A stretch of 64,000 bases of DNA, from contig NZ_JODS01000039.1 of the NCBI RefSeq assembly GCF_000718025.1, positions 1 through 64,000 of the forward strand. Reading direction: 5' to 3'. The translations under genes and the position numbers were made by a program. Of the stretch, positions 25,282 to 32,578 are shown in pieces; positions within the stretch are counted from its first letter, which is position 1, and each line of letters begins with the position of its first letter. The notes under the pieces are model-generated. The model saw only the letters and a list, made by a program, of their open reading frames with translations, was not told the DNA's origin and searched no databases. The stretch is from Kitasatospora purpeofusca (GTDB taxonomy: Bacteria > Actinomycetota > Actinomycetes > Streptomycetales > Streptomycetaceae).

Positions 25282-26687
25282 CAGAAGAACGTCCTGACCA
25301 GCCCGGTCACCTTCGGCTCGGCCGCCGAGGCATCGTCCAGCACCGGGATCAGCGTCCACTTGTCGAAGGCGGTGCACGGGTGCGAGATGCCCAGCCGCAG
25401 CACCGCGCCGACCGGCGCGAGGTCGCCCGCGTCCCGGAGGAACGCGTGCTGGTCGTTGAGCGCGGTGATCCGCGCCGCCGTGCCCGTCAACTCCGCCCCG
25501 CCCCGCACCAGATGCGGTTCCGGAAGGCCCTCGTCGAACGGCAGGTCGCGCTTGCCCGCGTCCAGCAGCGCCAACTGCGGCTCCGGCCGGGAGACCACTC
25601 GGGCCCACCCGTGCAGCGCCCCGCGCAGTGCCCGGCCACCACCGGCCCCCGGCTCCGCCGCGCCCCGGGCGAGCGGCGAGATCCCCCGGTAGAAGCCGTC
25701 GTCGTGCGCGAGGTACGCACCCGAGCGCAGCACCACGAAGGCCTCCGGCAGCGCAGCCAACTCCTCGGCCACCAGGTCGAAGTAGGCACTGCCACCGGCC
25801 GTGACCACGGGCGCGGCGTCCTCGGCGTACCGACCGGCCAGCCGCCCGTGCAGCTCGGCCAGCGACCGCAGGTACCCGCGCACGGTACCGAGCCCGCCCT
25901 CGCTCGCGTCGTGCGCCAACGCACCCTCGTACCCGCCGATGCCGGCCAGCCGGAGGGTCGGCGCACGGCGGACGGCATCCGCGATCTCCACCGCCCCGTC
26001 GACGGTGCGCGCGCCGGTGCGGCCGCCGGGGCCGCCGAGTTCGAGCAGTACCTCGACCCGACGCTCGGCACCGGCCGCGCGCAGTGCCTCGTCCATCAGC
26101 CGGACGCTCTCCACCGAGTCGACCCAGCAGGTGAAGGCGAAGTCGGCGTCGGCGGCGAGCTCGCCCGCCAGCCAGCGCAGGCCGGCCGGGTCGAGCAGGG
26201 AGTTGGCGAGCAGCAGCCGGCGCACACCGAAGGCGCGGGCGACCCGGAGCTGCGGCAGGTTGGCGAGGGTGATGCCGTGGCTGCCCGCGTCCAGCTGCGC
26301 CTTCCAGAGCGCGGGGGCCATGGTGGTCTTGCCGTGCGGAGCGAGCGCCATGCCGGCGTCCGCGCACCAGCGGGCCATGGTGCGCAGGTTGTGGTCGAGC
26401 GCGCCCTCGTCGAGTGTGAGCAGCGGGGTGCCGAGGTCGGACAGGGTGGGTCCGGTGGCCAGATACTGGCGGACGGTCAGGCCGTCGGCGGCCGACGGCA
26501 GCGCCTTGAACCGCCAGTCGAGCACCTCCTCGGCGAGTGCCGCCACCGCACCCGCGTCGATGCCCGAACCGCCACCGCCGGGCTCACCACCGAGCCCACC
26601 ATCGGGCCCACCGCTGCCGCTGCCACCACTACCGCCGCTGCCACTTCCGCCGCCGTCGCTGCCACTGCTCGCGAAGGTCTGGTCCAC
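25281..26687 (-). CDS. DSD1-type PLP-dependent amino acid dehydratase/deaminase (fold type III)
   Basis: 468 residues. The alanine-racemase-like barrel carries the PLP Lys in APHGKTTMAP (residue 120), the phosphate loop VTAGGSAYFD, and a C-terminal domain with GISHPCTAFDKW, whose His-x-Cys pair is the zinc site of DSD1 D-serine dehydratases. Relatives include D-serine dehydratase, D-threonine aldolase and D-glucosaminate dehydratase. GTG at 26687 is chosen because GGAGGAAG lies just upstream. Residues 8-42 are a Gly/Ser linker of unusual composition. Its place with a D-aminoacylase, KDG kinase, KDPG aldolase and RidA favours ammonia elimination from a 2-amino-2-deoxy-aldonate to give KDG (inference). 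Confidence 0.85.
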   Translation of the reverse strand: MDQTFASSGSDGGGSGSGGSGGSGSGGPDGGLGGEPGGGGSGIDAGAVAALAEEVLDWRFKALPSAADGLTVRQYLATGPTLSDLGTPLLTLDEGALDHNLRTMARWCADAGMALAPHGKTTMAPALWKAQLDAGSHGITLANLPQLRVARAFGVRRLLLANSLLDPAGLRWLAGELAADADFAFTCWVDSVESVRLMDEALRAAGAERRVEVLLELGGPGGRTGARTVDGAVEIADAVRRAPTLRLAGIGGYEGALAHDASEGGLGTVRGYLRSLAELHGRLAGRYAEDAAPVVTAGGSAYFDLVAEELAALPEAFVVLRSGAYLAHDDGFYRGISPLARGAAEPGAGGGRALRGALHGWARVVSRPEPQLALLDAGKRDLPFDEGLPEPHLVRGGAELTGTAARITALNDQHAFLRDAGDLAPVGAVLRLGISHPCTAFDKWTLIPVLDDASAAEPKVTGLVRTFF

Positions 26688-26704
26688 CGTCTTCCTCCAT
26701 CTGC

Positions 26705-26738
26705 CATGTTGCAACATGTGCAATGAGGGTTGCACATG
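26705..26738. promoter_or_regulatory. Stacked palindromic operators between the two catabolic arms
   Basis: CATGTTGCAACATG (26705-26718) is a perfect 14-bp palindrome. It shares four bases with a second perfect dyad, CATGTGCAA-N6-TTGCACATG (26715-26738). A further half-site TGGCAACA follows at 26740-26747. The common half-site is TTGCA(A/C)AT. Located over the divergent start region, it is the probable target of the IclR protein at 28237. Confidence 0.75.
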
Positions 26739-26759
26739 CTGGCAACACGGTTCTAGCAT
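26730..26759 (+). promoter_or_regulatory. Promoter of the KDG kinase-IclR arm
   Basis: -35 TTGCAC (26730-26735), 18-bp spacer, -10 TAGCAT (26754-26759). The -35 is inside the right arm of the operator, so regulator binding should compete with polymerase. Confidence 0.55.
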
Positions 26760-26866
26760 CGGCGCCGGACGAAGGTCAACGACAGCCGCCCGCCGCACGC
26801 GGGTCAGCCAGGCTCGCCGCAGCACCCCCACCCCGGCCGGCCGCAGTACTCCGAGGAGCCCAGCAG

Positions 26867-28240
26867 ATGCCACGCCAGGACGCCGCCGCGAGCGAGGCCA
26901 CCCCGTCGCCCGGCGATCCGACGGCCGCACCGCCCCGCACACCGGCCACCCCGGAGCCGTCCCCGACACCGCCCCTGCCCCACACCGCGCCCCACACCCC
27001 GCCCCGGACACAGCCCCGGACACAGCCGCCGACACCCGCCACGCCCCCCACCCCCCTGGCCGTCTGCGTGGGCGAGTCGATGGCCGTACTCCTCCCCGAC
27101 CGCGCGGGCCCGCTGGAGTCCGTGGAGAACTTCCGGCTCGCCGTCGGCGGCGCCGAGTCCAACGTGGCCGGCGCCCTGGCCGCCCTCGGCGTGCCGAGCG
27201 CCTGGATCAGCCGGGTCGGCGACGACGGCTTCGGCCGCCGCCTGCTCGGCGAACTGACCGCCCGCGGGGTGGACGTCTCCGCCGTCGCGGTCGACCCGCA
27301 CCGCCCGACCGGCGTCTACCTCAAGGAGGTCGGCGGCACCACCGGCGACCGCCACGACCTCGGCCCGGGGCGCAGCCGGCTGCACTACCACCGGCGCGGT
27401 TCGGCGGCGGCCGCCCTCTCCCCCGAGTTGCTGGACGACCCGACTGCCGCCCGCCTGCTGGCCGGGGCCCGGTTGCTCCACCTGTCCGGCATCACGGCCG
27501 CGCTCTCCGACGACTGCCTCGCCCTGCTCCGCGCACTGCTGGCGGAACGCCGCTCCGACCGCCTGGTCAGCTTCGACCTCAACTGGCGTCCGGCGCTCTG
27601 GCGCGACCGCGACCTCTCGGTGCTGCCGCCCCTGCTGGACGCGGCCGACCTGCTCCTGCTCGGCTCGGACGAGGCCGAGGCCGCCTTCGGCACCGGGGAG
27701 CCGCACGCCCTGCGCCGCCTCTTCCCGTCGCCGGCCACCGTCGTGGTCAAGGACGCGGCCCGGCTGGTCACCGCGATCGGGCGCGACGGCACCACCGTCG
27801 CCGAACCGGCGCTGACGGTCGAGGTGGTCGAGGCGACCGGCGCGGGCGACGCGTTCGCCGCCGGCTACCTGGCCGGTACCGTGCGCGGCCTCGACCAGCG
27901 GCGCCGCCTGCGACTGGGCCATCTGAGCGCGGCCTGCGCGCTGACCAGCCACGGGGACCAGGGCGAGCTTCCGCCCGAATCGGTGGTCGGCGCCCTGCTC
28001 GACGCCTCACCCGAGGCCTGGGCGGCCACCCGGGTGTCGGCGGATGGCATCGTGTCCCCAGCGCTCCCCGCAGCGCCCACCAGCACATACGCCTTCCCCA
28101 CCGACCCACCCACCCCGTCGCCCGCCTCTTCCCGCACCGCCGCATCCGCCTCCCCCACCGACCGCTCCGCGCCCGTTCCACCAGGGGGCGGTGCCCCCGA
28201 CCCTCGACCGGCCGCCACCCCGGCCCTTGGAGCGCCATGA
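26867..28240 (+). CDS. kdgK: PfkB-family 2-dehydro-3-deoxygluconate (KDG) kinase
   Basis: 457 residues. Core (about 65-375): VCVGESMAVLLPD, ENFRLAVGGAESNVAGALAA, a substrate loop GVYLKEVGG, FDLNWRPALW and the anion-hole/catalytic motif ATGAGDAFAAGYLAG with the base Asp. This order is that of KDG kinases and related PfkB sugar kinases; it would phosphorylate KDG to KDPG with ATP, feeding the aldolase encoded in the other arm. GAGGAG is eight bases before the ATG. The first 60 residues are a Pro/Thr-rich tail and the last 80 a Ser/Thr/Pro-rich one, both outside the fold. Its TGA overlaps the ATG of the IclR gene. Confidence 0.85.
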   Translation: MPRQDAAASEATPSPGDPTAAPPRTPATPEPSPTPPLPHTAPHTPPRTQPRTQPPTPATPPTPLAVCVGESMAVLLPDRAGPLESVENFRLAVGGAESNVAGALAALGVPSAWISRVGDDGFGRRLLGELTARGVDVSAVAVDPHRPTGVYLKEVGGTTGDRHDLGPGRSRLHYHRRGSAAAALSPELLDDPTAARLLAGARLLHLSGITAALSDDCLALLRALLAERRSDRLVSFDLNWRPALWRDRDLSVLPPLLDAADLLLLGSDEAEAAFGTGEPHALRRLFPSPATVVVKDAARLVTAIGRDGTTVAEPALTVEVVEATGAGDAFAAGYLAGTVRGLDQRRRLRLGHLSAACALTSHGDQGELPPESVVGALLDASPEAWAATRVSADGIVSPALPAAPTSTYAFPTDPPTPSPASSRTAASASPTDRSAPVPPGGGAPDPRPAATPALGAP

Positions 28241-28986
28241 GCCAGACCGTCACCCGCGCCCTGCGCATCCTCGCCGAACTCGGTGAGGGCGAGCGCTCCC
28301 TGGACCAGTTGGCCGAGGTGCTCGGTGTGCACAAGACGACCGTGCTCCGGCTGCTCCAGAGCCTCGAAGAGGAACGATTCGTCTACCGCGACGCCGGATA
28401 CCGCTACCACCTGGGCGCCGGTCTGTTCGCACTCTCGGGGCTCGCCCTGGAACAGCGCGGGGTCCGCCGGATCGCCGCGCCGTACCTCGCCGAACTGAAC
28501 GCCGGCACCGGCCAGACCGTGCACCTGGCCGCTTACGAGGGCGGCGAGGTGGTCTACATCGACAAGTACGACTCCCGGCACCCGGTGCGGATGTACTCGC
28601 GGATCGGCCTCCGGGCCGCCCTGCACAGCGCCGCGGTGTCCAAGGTGCTGCTCGCCGACCTGCCCACGCCCGAACGGCGGCGGGTGGTGGCGGGCATCGA
28701 CTTCACCCCGCACACCGCGCGCACCCTCACCACACCCGAGGCGCTGCTGGCCGAGCTGGAGAAGGTCGCCGCCCAGGGCTGGGCGCAGGACCACGCCGAG
28801 CACGAGGCGTTCATCAACTGCGTGGCCGCGCCGATCCGCGACGCCAGCGGCCGAGTGGTCGCCGCCGCCTCGATCTCCGTCCCGGACGTCGTGCTCCCCT
28901 ACGAGCAGGTGTTGGAGTTGCTGCCCCAACTTCTCGCCACCGCAAGGGCGATCTCCGCCGACTGCGGCCAGCCCCCGCGCCACTGA
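28237..28986 (+). CDS. IclR-family regulator of the KDG cluster
   Basis: 249 residues. N-terminal wHTH with RALRILAELGEGERSLDQL and LGVHKTTVLRLLQSLEEERF, then an effector domain with TGQTVHLAAYEGGEVVYIDK, LHSAAVSKVLLA and AAPIRDASGRVVAAASISVP. It overlaps the kinase stop by ATGA, so it is made with the kinase. IclR proteins bind short palindromes and respond to metabolites such as KDG or KDPG; the stacked dyads at 26705-26738 are the natural operator (inference). Confidence 0.9.
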   Translation: MSQTVTRALRILAELGEGERSLDQLAEVLGVHKTTVLRLLQSLEEERFVYRDAGYRYHLGAGLFALSGLALEQRGVRRIAAPYLAELNAGTGQTVHLAAYEGGEVVYIDKYDSRHPVRMYSRIGLRAALHSAAVSKVLLADLPTPERRRVVAGIDFTPHTARTLTTPEALLAELEKVAAQGWAQDHAEHEAFINCVAAPIRDASGRVVAAASISVPDVVLPYEQVLELLPQLLATARAISADCGQPPRH

Positions 28987-29181
28987 CGACCACAGCACCC
29001 CCGACGACCACCGCACCACCACCGCACCACCACCGCACCACCACCGCACCACCACCGCACCACCACCGCACCACCACCGCACCACCACCGCACGATCTCA
29101 CCACTGCACCACCTCACCACCTCACCACTGCACGACCGCACGACCCACAACCCACCTCCCCCGCACAGGAAGTGAGCACGC
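28987..29181 (+). other. C/A-rich, G-poor spacer between IclR and RidA genes
   Basis: About 180 bp in which the plus strand is almost only C and A, with very few G. It contains seven exact 11-bp repeats and further CACCACCTCACC units. An RNA of this composition would be unstructured and C-rich, the property of Rho-utilisation sites. It may attenuate transcription before ridA. The last bases hold the RidA ribosome binding site (AGGAAGTGAG). Confidence 0.55.
29011..29087. repeat. 11-bp tandem repeat, seven copies
   Basis: CCGCACCACCA repeated seven times without error, followed by a partial copy. The unit is close to one helical turn and is not a multiple of three. It lies in non-coding DNA, so length variation would not affect a protein. 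Confidence 0.9.
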
Positions 29182-29598
29182 ATGAGCACCCGGAACGACA
29201 AGACCGAGATCCGCACCGACGGCGCCCCCGCCCCGGCCTGGATGTTCTCCCAGGGCGTCCGCAAGGGCCCGATCCTCCAGGTGTCGGGCCAGGGCCCGCA
29301 GGACCCCGCCACCGGCGAGTACCTCCACCACGGCGATGTGAAGGCACAGACCCGCCGCACCCTGGAGAACGTCAAGGCGATCGTCGAGGCGGGCGGCGCG
29401 ACCGTCGAGGACGTGGTGATGTTCCGCGTGTACCTCACCAAGCGCGCCGACTTCCCGCTGATGAACGAGGTCTACGCCGAGTTCATCGAGGAGAACATCC
29501 CTGCCGGCGGCGTGAAGCCGTGCCGGACCACGATCTTCTGCGAACTCCCGCAGGAGCCGATGCTGGTGGAGATCGACGCCCAGGCGGTCGTCGTCTGA
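29182..29598 (+). CDS. ridA: RidA family enamine/imine deaminase
   Basis: 138 residues, the typical size. Contains PAPAWMFSQGVRKGPILQVSGQG, QTRRTLENVKAIVEAGGATVEDVVMFRVYLT, FPLMNEVYAEF and the end motif PCRTTIFCELP with the conserved Arg that binds the carboxylate. RidA hydrolyses reactive 2-aminoacrylate and related enamines released by PLP dehydratases. Its presence next to a DSD1-type dehydratase is meaningful: elimination from a D-2-amino acid releases just such an intermediate. A strong terminator follows. Confidence 0.92.
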   Translation: MSTRNDKTEIRTDGAPAPAWMFSQGVRKGPILQVSGQGPQDPATGEYLHHGDVKAQTRRTLENVKAIVEAGGATVEDVVMFRVYLTKRADFPLMNEVYAEFIEENIPAGGVKPCRTTIFCELPQEPMLVEIDAQAVVV

Positions 29599-29620
29599 CC
29601 CGCACGCACCGTCCACCCCG

Positions 29621-29663
29621 GAAGGGCCCCGACCTCGGCACTCAGGCCGAGTCGGGGCCCTTC
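29621..29663 (+). terminator. Terminator after ridA
   Basis: Stem of 13 perfect pairs (GAAGGGCCCCGAC with GTCGGGGCCCTTC) extended by four pairs past a one-base bulge, short loop. It ends the kinase-IclR-RidA arm. Confidence 0.8.
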
Positions 29664-29713
29664 AGCATGTCCGGCCCCGCCACATCGCCATCCGGCCGCC
29701 ACCCCATCAAAAG

Positions 29714-29732
29714 CAAGGCAAGGCTCGCCTAA
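29714..29732 (+). promoter_or_regulatory. Degraded iron box before the DUF2470 remnant
   Basis: CAAGGCAAGGCTCGCCTAA matches the DmdR/IdeR box TTAGGTTAGGCTCACCTAA at about 14 of 19 positions. It stands at the same place relative to the decayed gene copy as the intact box does to the functional copy. Confidence 0.55.
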
Positions 29733-29768
29733 CCAACAGACCGATTCGTTCACTATTGACCCCGGACC

Positions 29769-29958
29769 CTCGGCCCGCATCCGCACATCGTCGAGATTTC
29801 CGGGCCCGCCGGCACCGACCTGATCGATAGTCTGCTGACTGCCGCCACTTCGGCGCCCCTCGCCCCGACGGCGGGCGGCACAGGCCCACCTACCTCGACA
29901 GCACCATCCCCACCAGGAGCCCCCGGACTCCGAGCCGGAGCCCTGCACGCACTCCCGG
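29769..29958 (+). pseudogene. Decayed tandem copy of the DUF2470 gene
   Basis: The DNA from about 29769 aligns with the first 170 bp of the gene at 30059. Shared blocks include CCCGCA(T/C)CCGCA, CGAGATT(T/C)CCG(G/A)GCCC, GATCG(AT/GC)AG(T/C)CTGCTGAC and the later AGCCGGAGCCCTGCACGC-like stretch. The start codon is lost (CCCTCG where ATGAGC stands), the frame is broken by small indels and a TGA appears early. It is preceded by its own weakened iron box. This indicates an ancient tandem duplication with loss of the upstream copy. Similarity was found by eye and needs an alignment. Confidence 0.55.
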
Positions 29959-30002
29959 TGCGCCCCACCCTCGCGACACCTTGCCCTCACCCCCTCAATT
30001 CA

Positions 30003-30021
30003 TTAGGTTAGGCTCACCTAA
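30003..30021 (+). promoter_or_regulatory. Iron box (DmdR/IdeR-type operator)
   Basis: TTAGGTTAGGCTCACCTAA is the consensus 19-bp palindromic operator of the iron-dependent repressors DmdR1/IdeR in actinobacteria. It lies 38 bp before the ATG of the DUF2470 gene, implying derepression when iron is scarce. Confidence 0.9.
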
Positions 30022-30058
30022 CTAAAAGGTCAGCTCGTCCGCCGGAGGTCCCGATCCC

Positions 30059-30781
30059 ATGAGCCCGCACCCGCAGCACGATGCCGAGATTCCCGAGCCC
30101 ACCGCCGCCGAACGGATCGGCAGCCTGCTGACCGCCACCTCCTCGGTGGTCCTCCGCGCCGGCGGCGAGCAGCACGAACTCTCCACCCCCGTCTCGGTGC
30201 ACGGCTCCCGGCTCCGGCTGCACGCGCCGCTCGACTCCCCGGTGACCTCCGCCGCCGCCCGCGAGCAGGACGGCCTCGCCGTCGTGCTCGACCTCACCGA
30301 CATCGCCCCGGTGGCCGTCCGCGACCGGGTCCGCGGGCGTCTCACCCTGGCCGGCCGGCTCCACCTCGCCCACCTCGCCGACGACGGCCTCAGCGTGCAC
30401 CTGCGCCTGGACGTCGCGCACGCCGTGCTCTCGACCCCGTACGGCACCACCGCGATCACCGGCGCCGACCTCGCGGCGGCGGCCCCCGACCCGCTGGCCC
30501 GCTACGAGGCCGGACTTCTCACCCACCTCGCCGACGACCACCCCGACGCGCTCGCCGTGCTCACCCGGCTGCTCGACCCGGCGCTGCTCACCGACCGTCC
30601 CGACGTCCGTCCGCTCGCGCTCGACCGGTACGGCCTGGTGCTCCGCCTGGACCACCCGCACGGCCACCGCGACGTCCGCCTCGTCTTCCTCGAACCGGCC
30701 CGCGACGCCGACGAGTTCGGCCACCGGGTGCACCAACTGCTGTCCGCCGCCGAGCAGGAGCCGGCCGCCCACAGTTCCTGA
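30059..30781 (+). CDS. DUF2470 protein, iron-regulated
   Basis: 240 residues. The C-terminal third (about 165-232), starting YEAGLLTHLADDHPDALAVL and continuing LALDRYGLVLRLDHPHGHRDVRLVF, is the DUF2470 domain, also found at the C-terminus of HugZ-type heme-utilisation proteins. The N-terminal part resembles a split-barrel (FMN-binding-like) half: SVHGSRLRLHAPLDSP and LTLAGRLHLAHL. GGAGG precedes the ATG. With the perfect iron box upstream a role in heme or iron-siderophore handling is likely; the catalytic activity, if any, is unknown. Confidence 0.85.
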   Translation: MSPHPQHDAEIPEPTAAERIGSLLTATSSVVLRAGGEQHELSTPVSVHGSRLRLHAPLDSPVTSAAAREQDGLAVVLDLTDIAPVAVRDRVRGRLTLAGRLHLAHLADDGLSVHLRLDVAHAVLSTPYGTTAITGADLAAAAPDPLARYEAGLLTHLADDHPDALAVLTRLLDPALLTDRPDVRPLALDRYGLVLRLDHPHGHRDVRLVFLEPARDADEFGHRVHQLLSAAEQEPAAHSS

Positions 30782-30866
30782 ACCCACCGGAAGCAGAACC
30801 GGGCTACCCCGAACCAACTCTGAAGCCTGATCAACTCCGCCGCAGCGGACCCCGGGCACGACGACG

Positions 30867-30906
30867 GCCGGCCCGGCCCACGAGAAGTCTCGTGAGCCGG
30901 GCCGGC
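30867..30906. terminator. Terminator between DUF2470 and M23 peptidase genes
   Basis: Two-part stem: GCCGGCCCGGC/GCCGGGCCGGC and CACGAGA/TCTCGTG, separated by a mismatch, two-base loop. Convergent position suits bidirectional termination. Confidence 0.75.
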
Positions 30907-31041
30907 CGGCAGGACGGGCGTGTCCCGCGCCCGTCGATCCACTCGGATGCGGCGTCCACCCGGTCCAGCGGTCACCCGACATGACCATTCCGGGAGGTCG
31001 TTTCGCCCCGCATCCGGCGGAGGCAGATGATCCGACCGAGG

Positions 31042-32100
31042 TCAGATCGCGACGCCGTGCGCCCGCAGGTAGGCGATCGGGTCGATGTCCGAGCCGTACT
31101 CCGAGCCGGTGCGGATCTCGAAGTGCAGGTGCGGGCCGGTCACATTGCCGGTCGCACCGGAGAGGCCGATCTGCTGGCCGGCGGTGACGGTCTGACCGAT
31201 GGACACACCGATCGAGGACAGGTGCGCGTACTCGGCGTACTTGCCGTCGGCGAGCTTGATCTCGACCTCGTTGCCGTAGGCGCCGCCGTTGCCGGCCTTC
31301 ACCACGGTGCCGGCCGCGACCGCGCGCAGCGGGGTGCCGGTGGCAGCGACGAAGTCGGCGCCGGTGTGGTGGCCGGAGGCCCACATCGAGCCGGCCACGC
31401 CGTAGGCGGTGCCGAGCTTCGGGTTGGCCAGCGGGGCGAAGAAGCCGGAGGTGGCGGCGACCGGAGCCGCGGTGGCCGGCTTCGCGACCGGGGCGACGAC
31501 GGCCTGAACGGCGGGCTGGGGGGCAGGCTTGGCGGCGGGCTTGGCGGCCGGGGCCGCCGGCTTCGCGGCCGGAGCGGCCGGCTTCACCGAGTCCTGCGAG
31601 GTCTGCGCCTTGGCCGCGGGGGCGGCCGGCTTGGCGGCCTCGGCCGGGGCGGCGGGCTTCGCGGCCTCGGCGGCCTTGGCGCCGAGCGCGAGGTGCTGAC
31701 CCGGGAAGATGAGGTTCGGGTTGGCGCCGATGACCGAGCGGTTGTGCTCGAACAGCGCCTTCCAGCCACCCTCGACGTTCTTCGCGTCGGCGATCTTCGA
31801 CAGGGTGTCCCCGCCGACGACCTTGTAGTCGACCGGGGCGGCCGGAGCGGCCTCGGCGGCGGGAGCGGCGGCGGCAGCCGGGGCGGCCGGGGCGTTCTCG
31901 GCAGCGGCCGGCGCGGCGTCGACGCTGGCGGCGCCGGTCCAGGTGCTGGTCTGCTGCGAGTGGCCGGCGGCCGGGGCCTCGTGCGCCTGGGCGGTGACGG
32001 TGGTCACCAGCGGGAGGGCGAAGGCGGCGCCGGTGACGGCGGTGGCGATGCCGATGCGGACGGCGCGGGGCATGGCGATACGACGAGCCTGTGCGGGCAT
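31042..32100 (-). CDS. Secreted LysM-M23 cell-wall endopeptidase
   Basis: 352 residues. A signal peptide (RIGIATAVTGAAFALPLVTTVTAQA) is followed by an Ala/Pro linker, a LysM domain (YKVVGGDTLSKIADAKNVEG to NLIFPGQHLALG), a long Lys/Pro/Ala linker, and a C-terminal LytM/M23 domain with zinc ligands in GHHTGADF and the HLHF motif (TGPHLHFEIRTG). It would bind peptidoglycan and cut cross-bridges. ATG at 32100 has GAGAGGA upstream; the open frame beyond it is the riboswitch. Control by c-di-AMP through the leader is expected and fits known regulation of Streptomyces wall hydrolases. Confidence 0.93.
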   Translation of the reverse strand: MPAQARRIAMPRAVRIGIATAVTGAAFALPLVTTVTAQAHEAPAAGHSQQTSTWTGAASVDAAPAAAENAPAAPAAAAAPAAEAAPAAPVDYKVVGGDTLSKIADAKNVEGGWKALFEHNRSVIGANPNLIFPGQHLALGAKAAEAAKPAAPAEAAKPAAPAAKAQTSQDSVKPAAPAAKPAAPAAKPAAKPAPQPAVQAVVAPVAKPATAAPVAATSGFFAPLANPKLGTAYGVAGSMWASGHHTGADFVAATGTPLRAVAAGTVVKAGNGGAYGNEVEIKLADGKYAEYAHLSSIGVSIGQTVTAGQQIGLSGATGNVTGPHLHFEIRTGSEYGSDIDPIAYLRAHGVAI

Positions 32101-32116
32101 GGAAGCTGTCCTCTCC

Positions 32117-32288
32117 GACGCCTGCGAGGTGAGCTGTCGGGTTCGGGCTGGAGTTGCCCGGCCGCAGAGAAATGCGGCTTCACCCCAAGCCGGACCGTCA
32201 ATTCGGGTCCGGCGACTTACCTGTGGGTCCCCCGCTCCTGCCGTACAGAGTTCGTTGCGAACCACCGGGCAGCGGCAGGACTAGGCGT
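32117..32288 (-). promoter_or_regulatory. ydaO-type c-di-AMP riboswitch
   Basis: On the minus strand the leader shows the family landmarks: P1 halves CGCCT and AGGCG at its ends, GGCAGGAGCGGGGGACCCAC, then GGGGTGAAGCCGC and CGAACCCGACAGCTCACC. The order and spacing match ydaO elements before actinobacterial wall-hydrolase genes. It ends about 17 bp before the peptidase ATG. In this class c-di-AMP binding switches expression off. A covariance-model search would settle the exact limits. Confidence 0.88.
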
Positions 32289-32578
32289 TCCACCCGGTGG
32301 CCACCCGGGCTGACGCCGGGCGGTCGCTGAACTAAAACCCATCCGTTCGGGTGAAGCAATGTCGATCTCCGGAGCCCGGGACCAAAGTCCGGAACACCGT
32401 GACGCTCCGCATGAAAGGCATGCACAGTACGCACACAATCCATTCACTGCGCGCACGTGATCCGCAACCCTCCGCCGATGTCGTCATCAGTGCGCACACG
32501 ATCACTCACGGAACGGACATCCCCGACACACCCCCGGTGACCCTTGTCACGTCGGCCCCGTGGGCCCCACCATGGGCC
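32289..32578. other. Region between riboswitch and EmrB-like gene
   Basis: Holds the promoter area of the riboswitch transcript and possible upstream starts of the MFS gene (ATGs at 32411 and 32420). The composition is less GC-rich than the surroundings. No small gene is supported. Confidence 0.4.

Noticed and set aside
25801..28986. 1061-codon open frame ending in the IclR gene
   Set aside because: The first 800 codons are antisense to the DSD1-type gene or out of frame with the kinase. The IclR start at 28237 has the ATGA overlap and conserved N-terminus.
29011..29087. CRISPR-like regular repeats
   Set aside because: Units are 11 bp and directly adjacent without spacers, and no cas genes are near, so it is a minisatellite.
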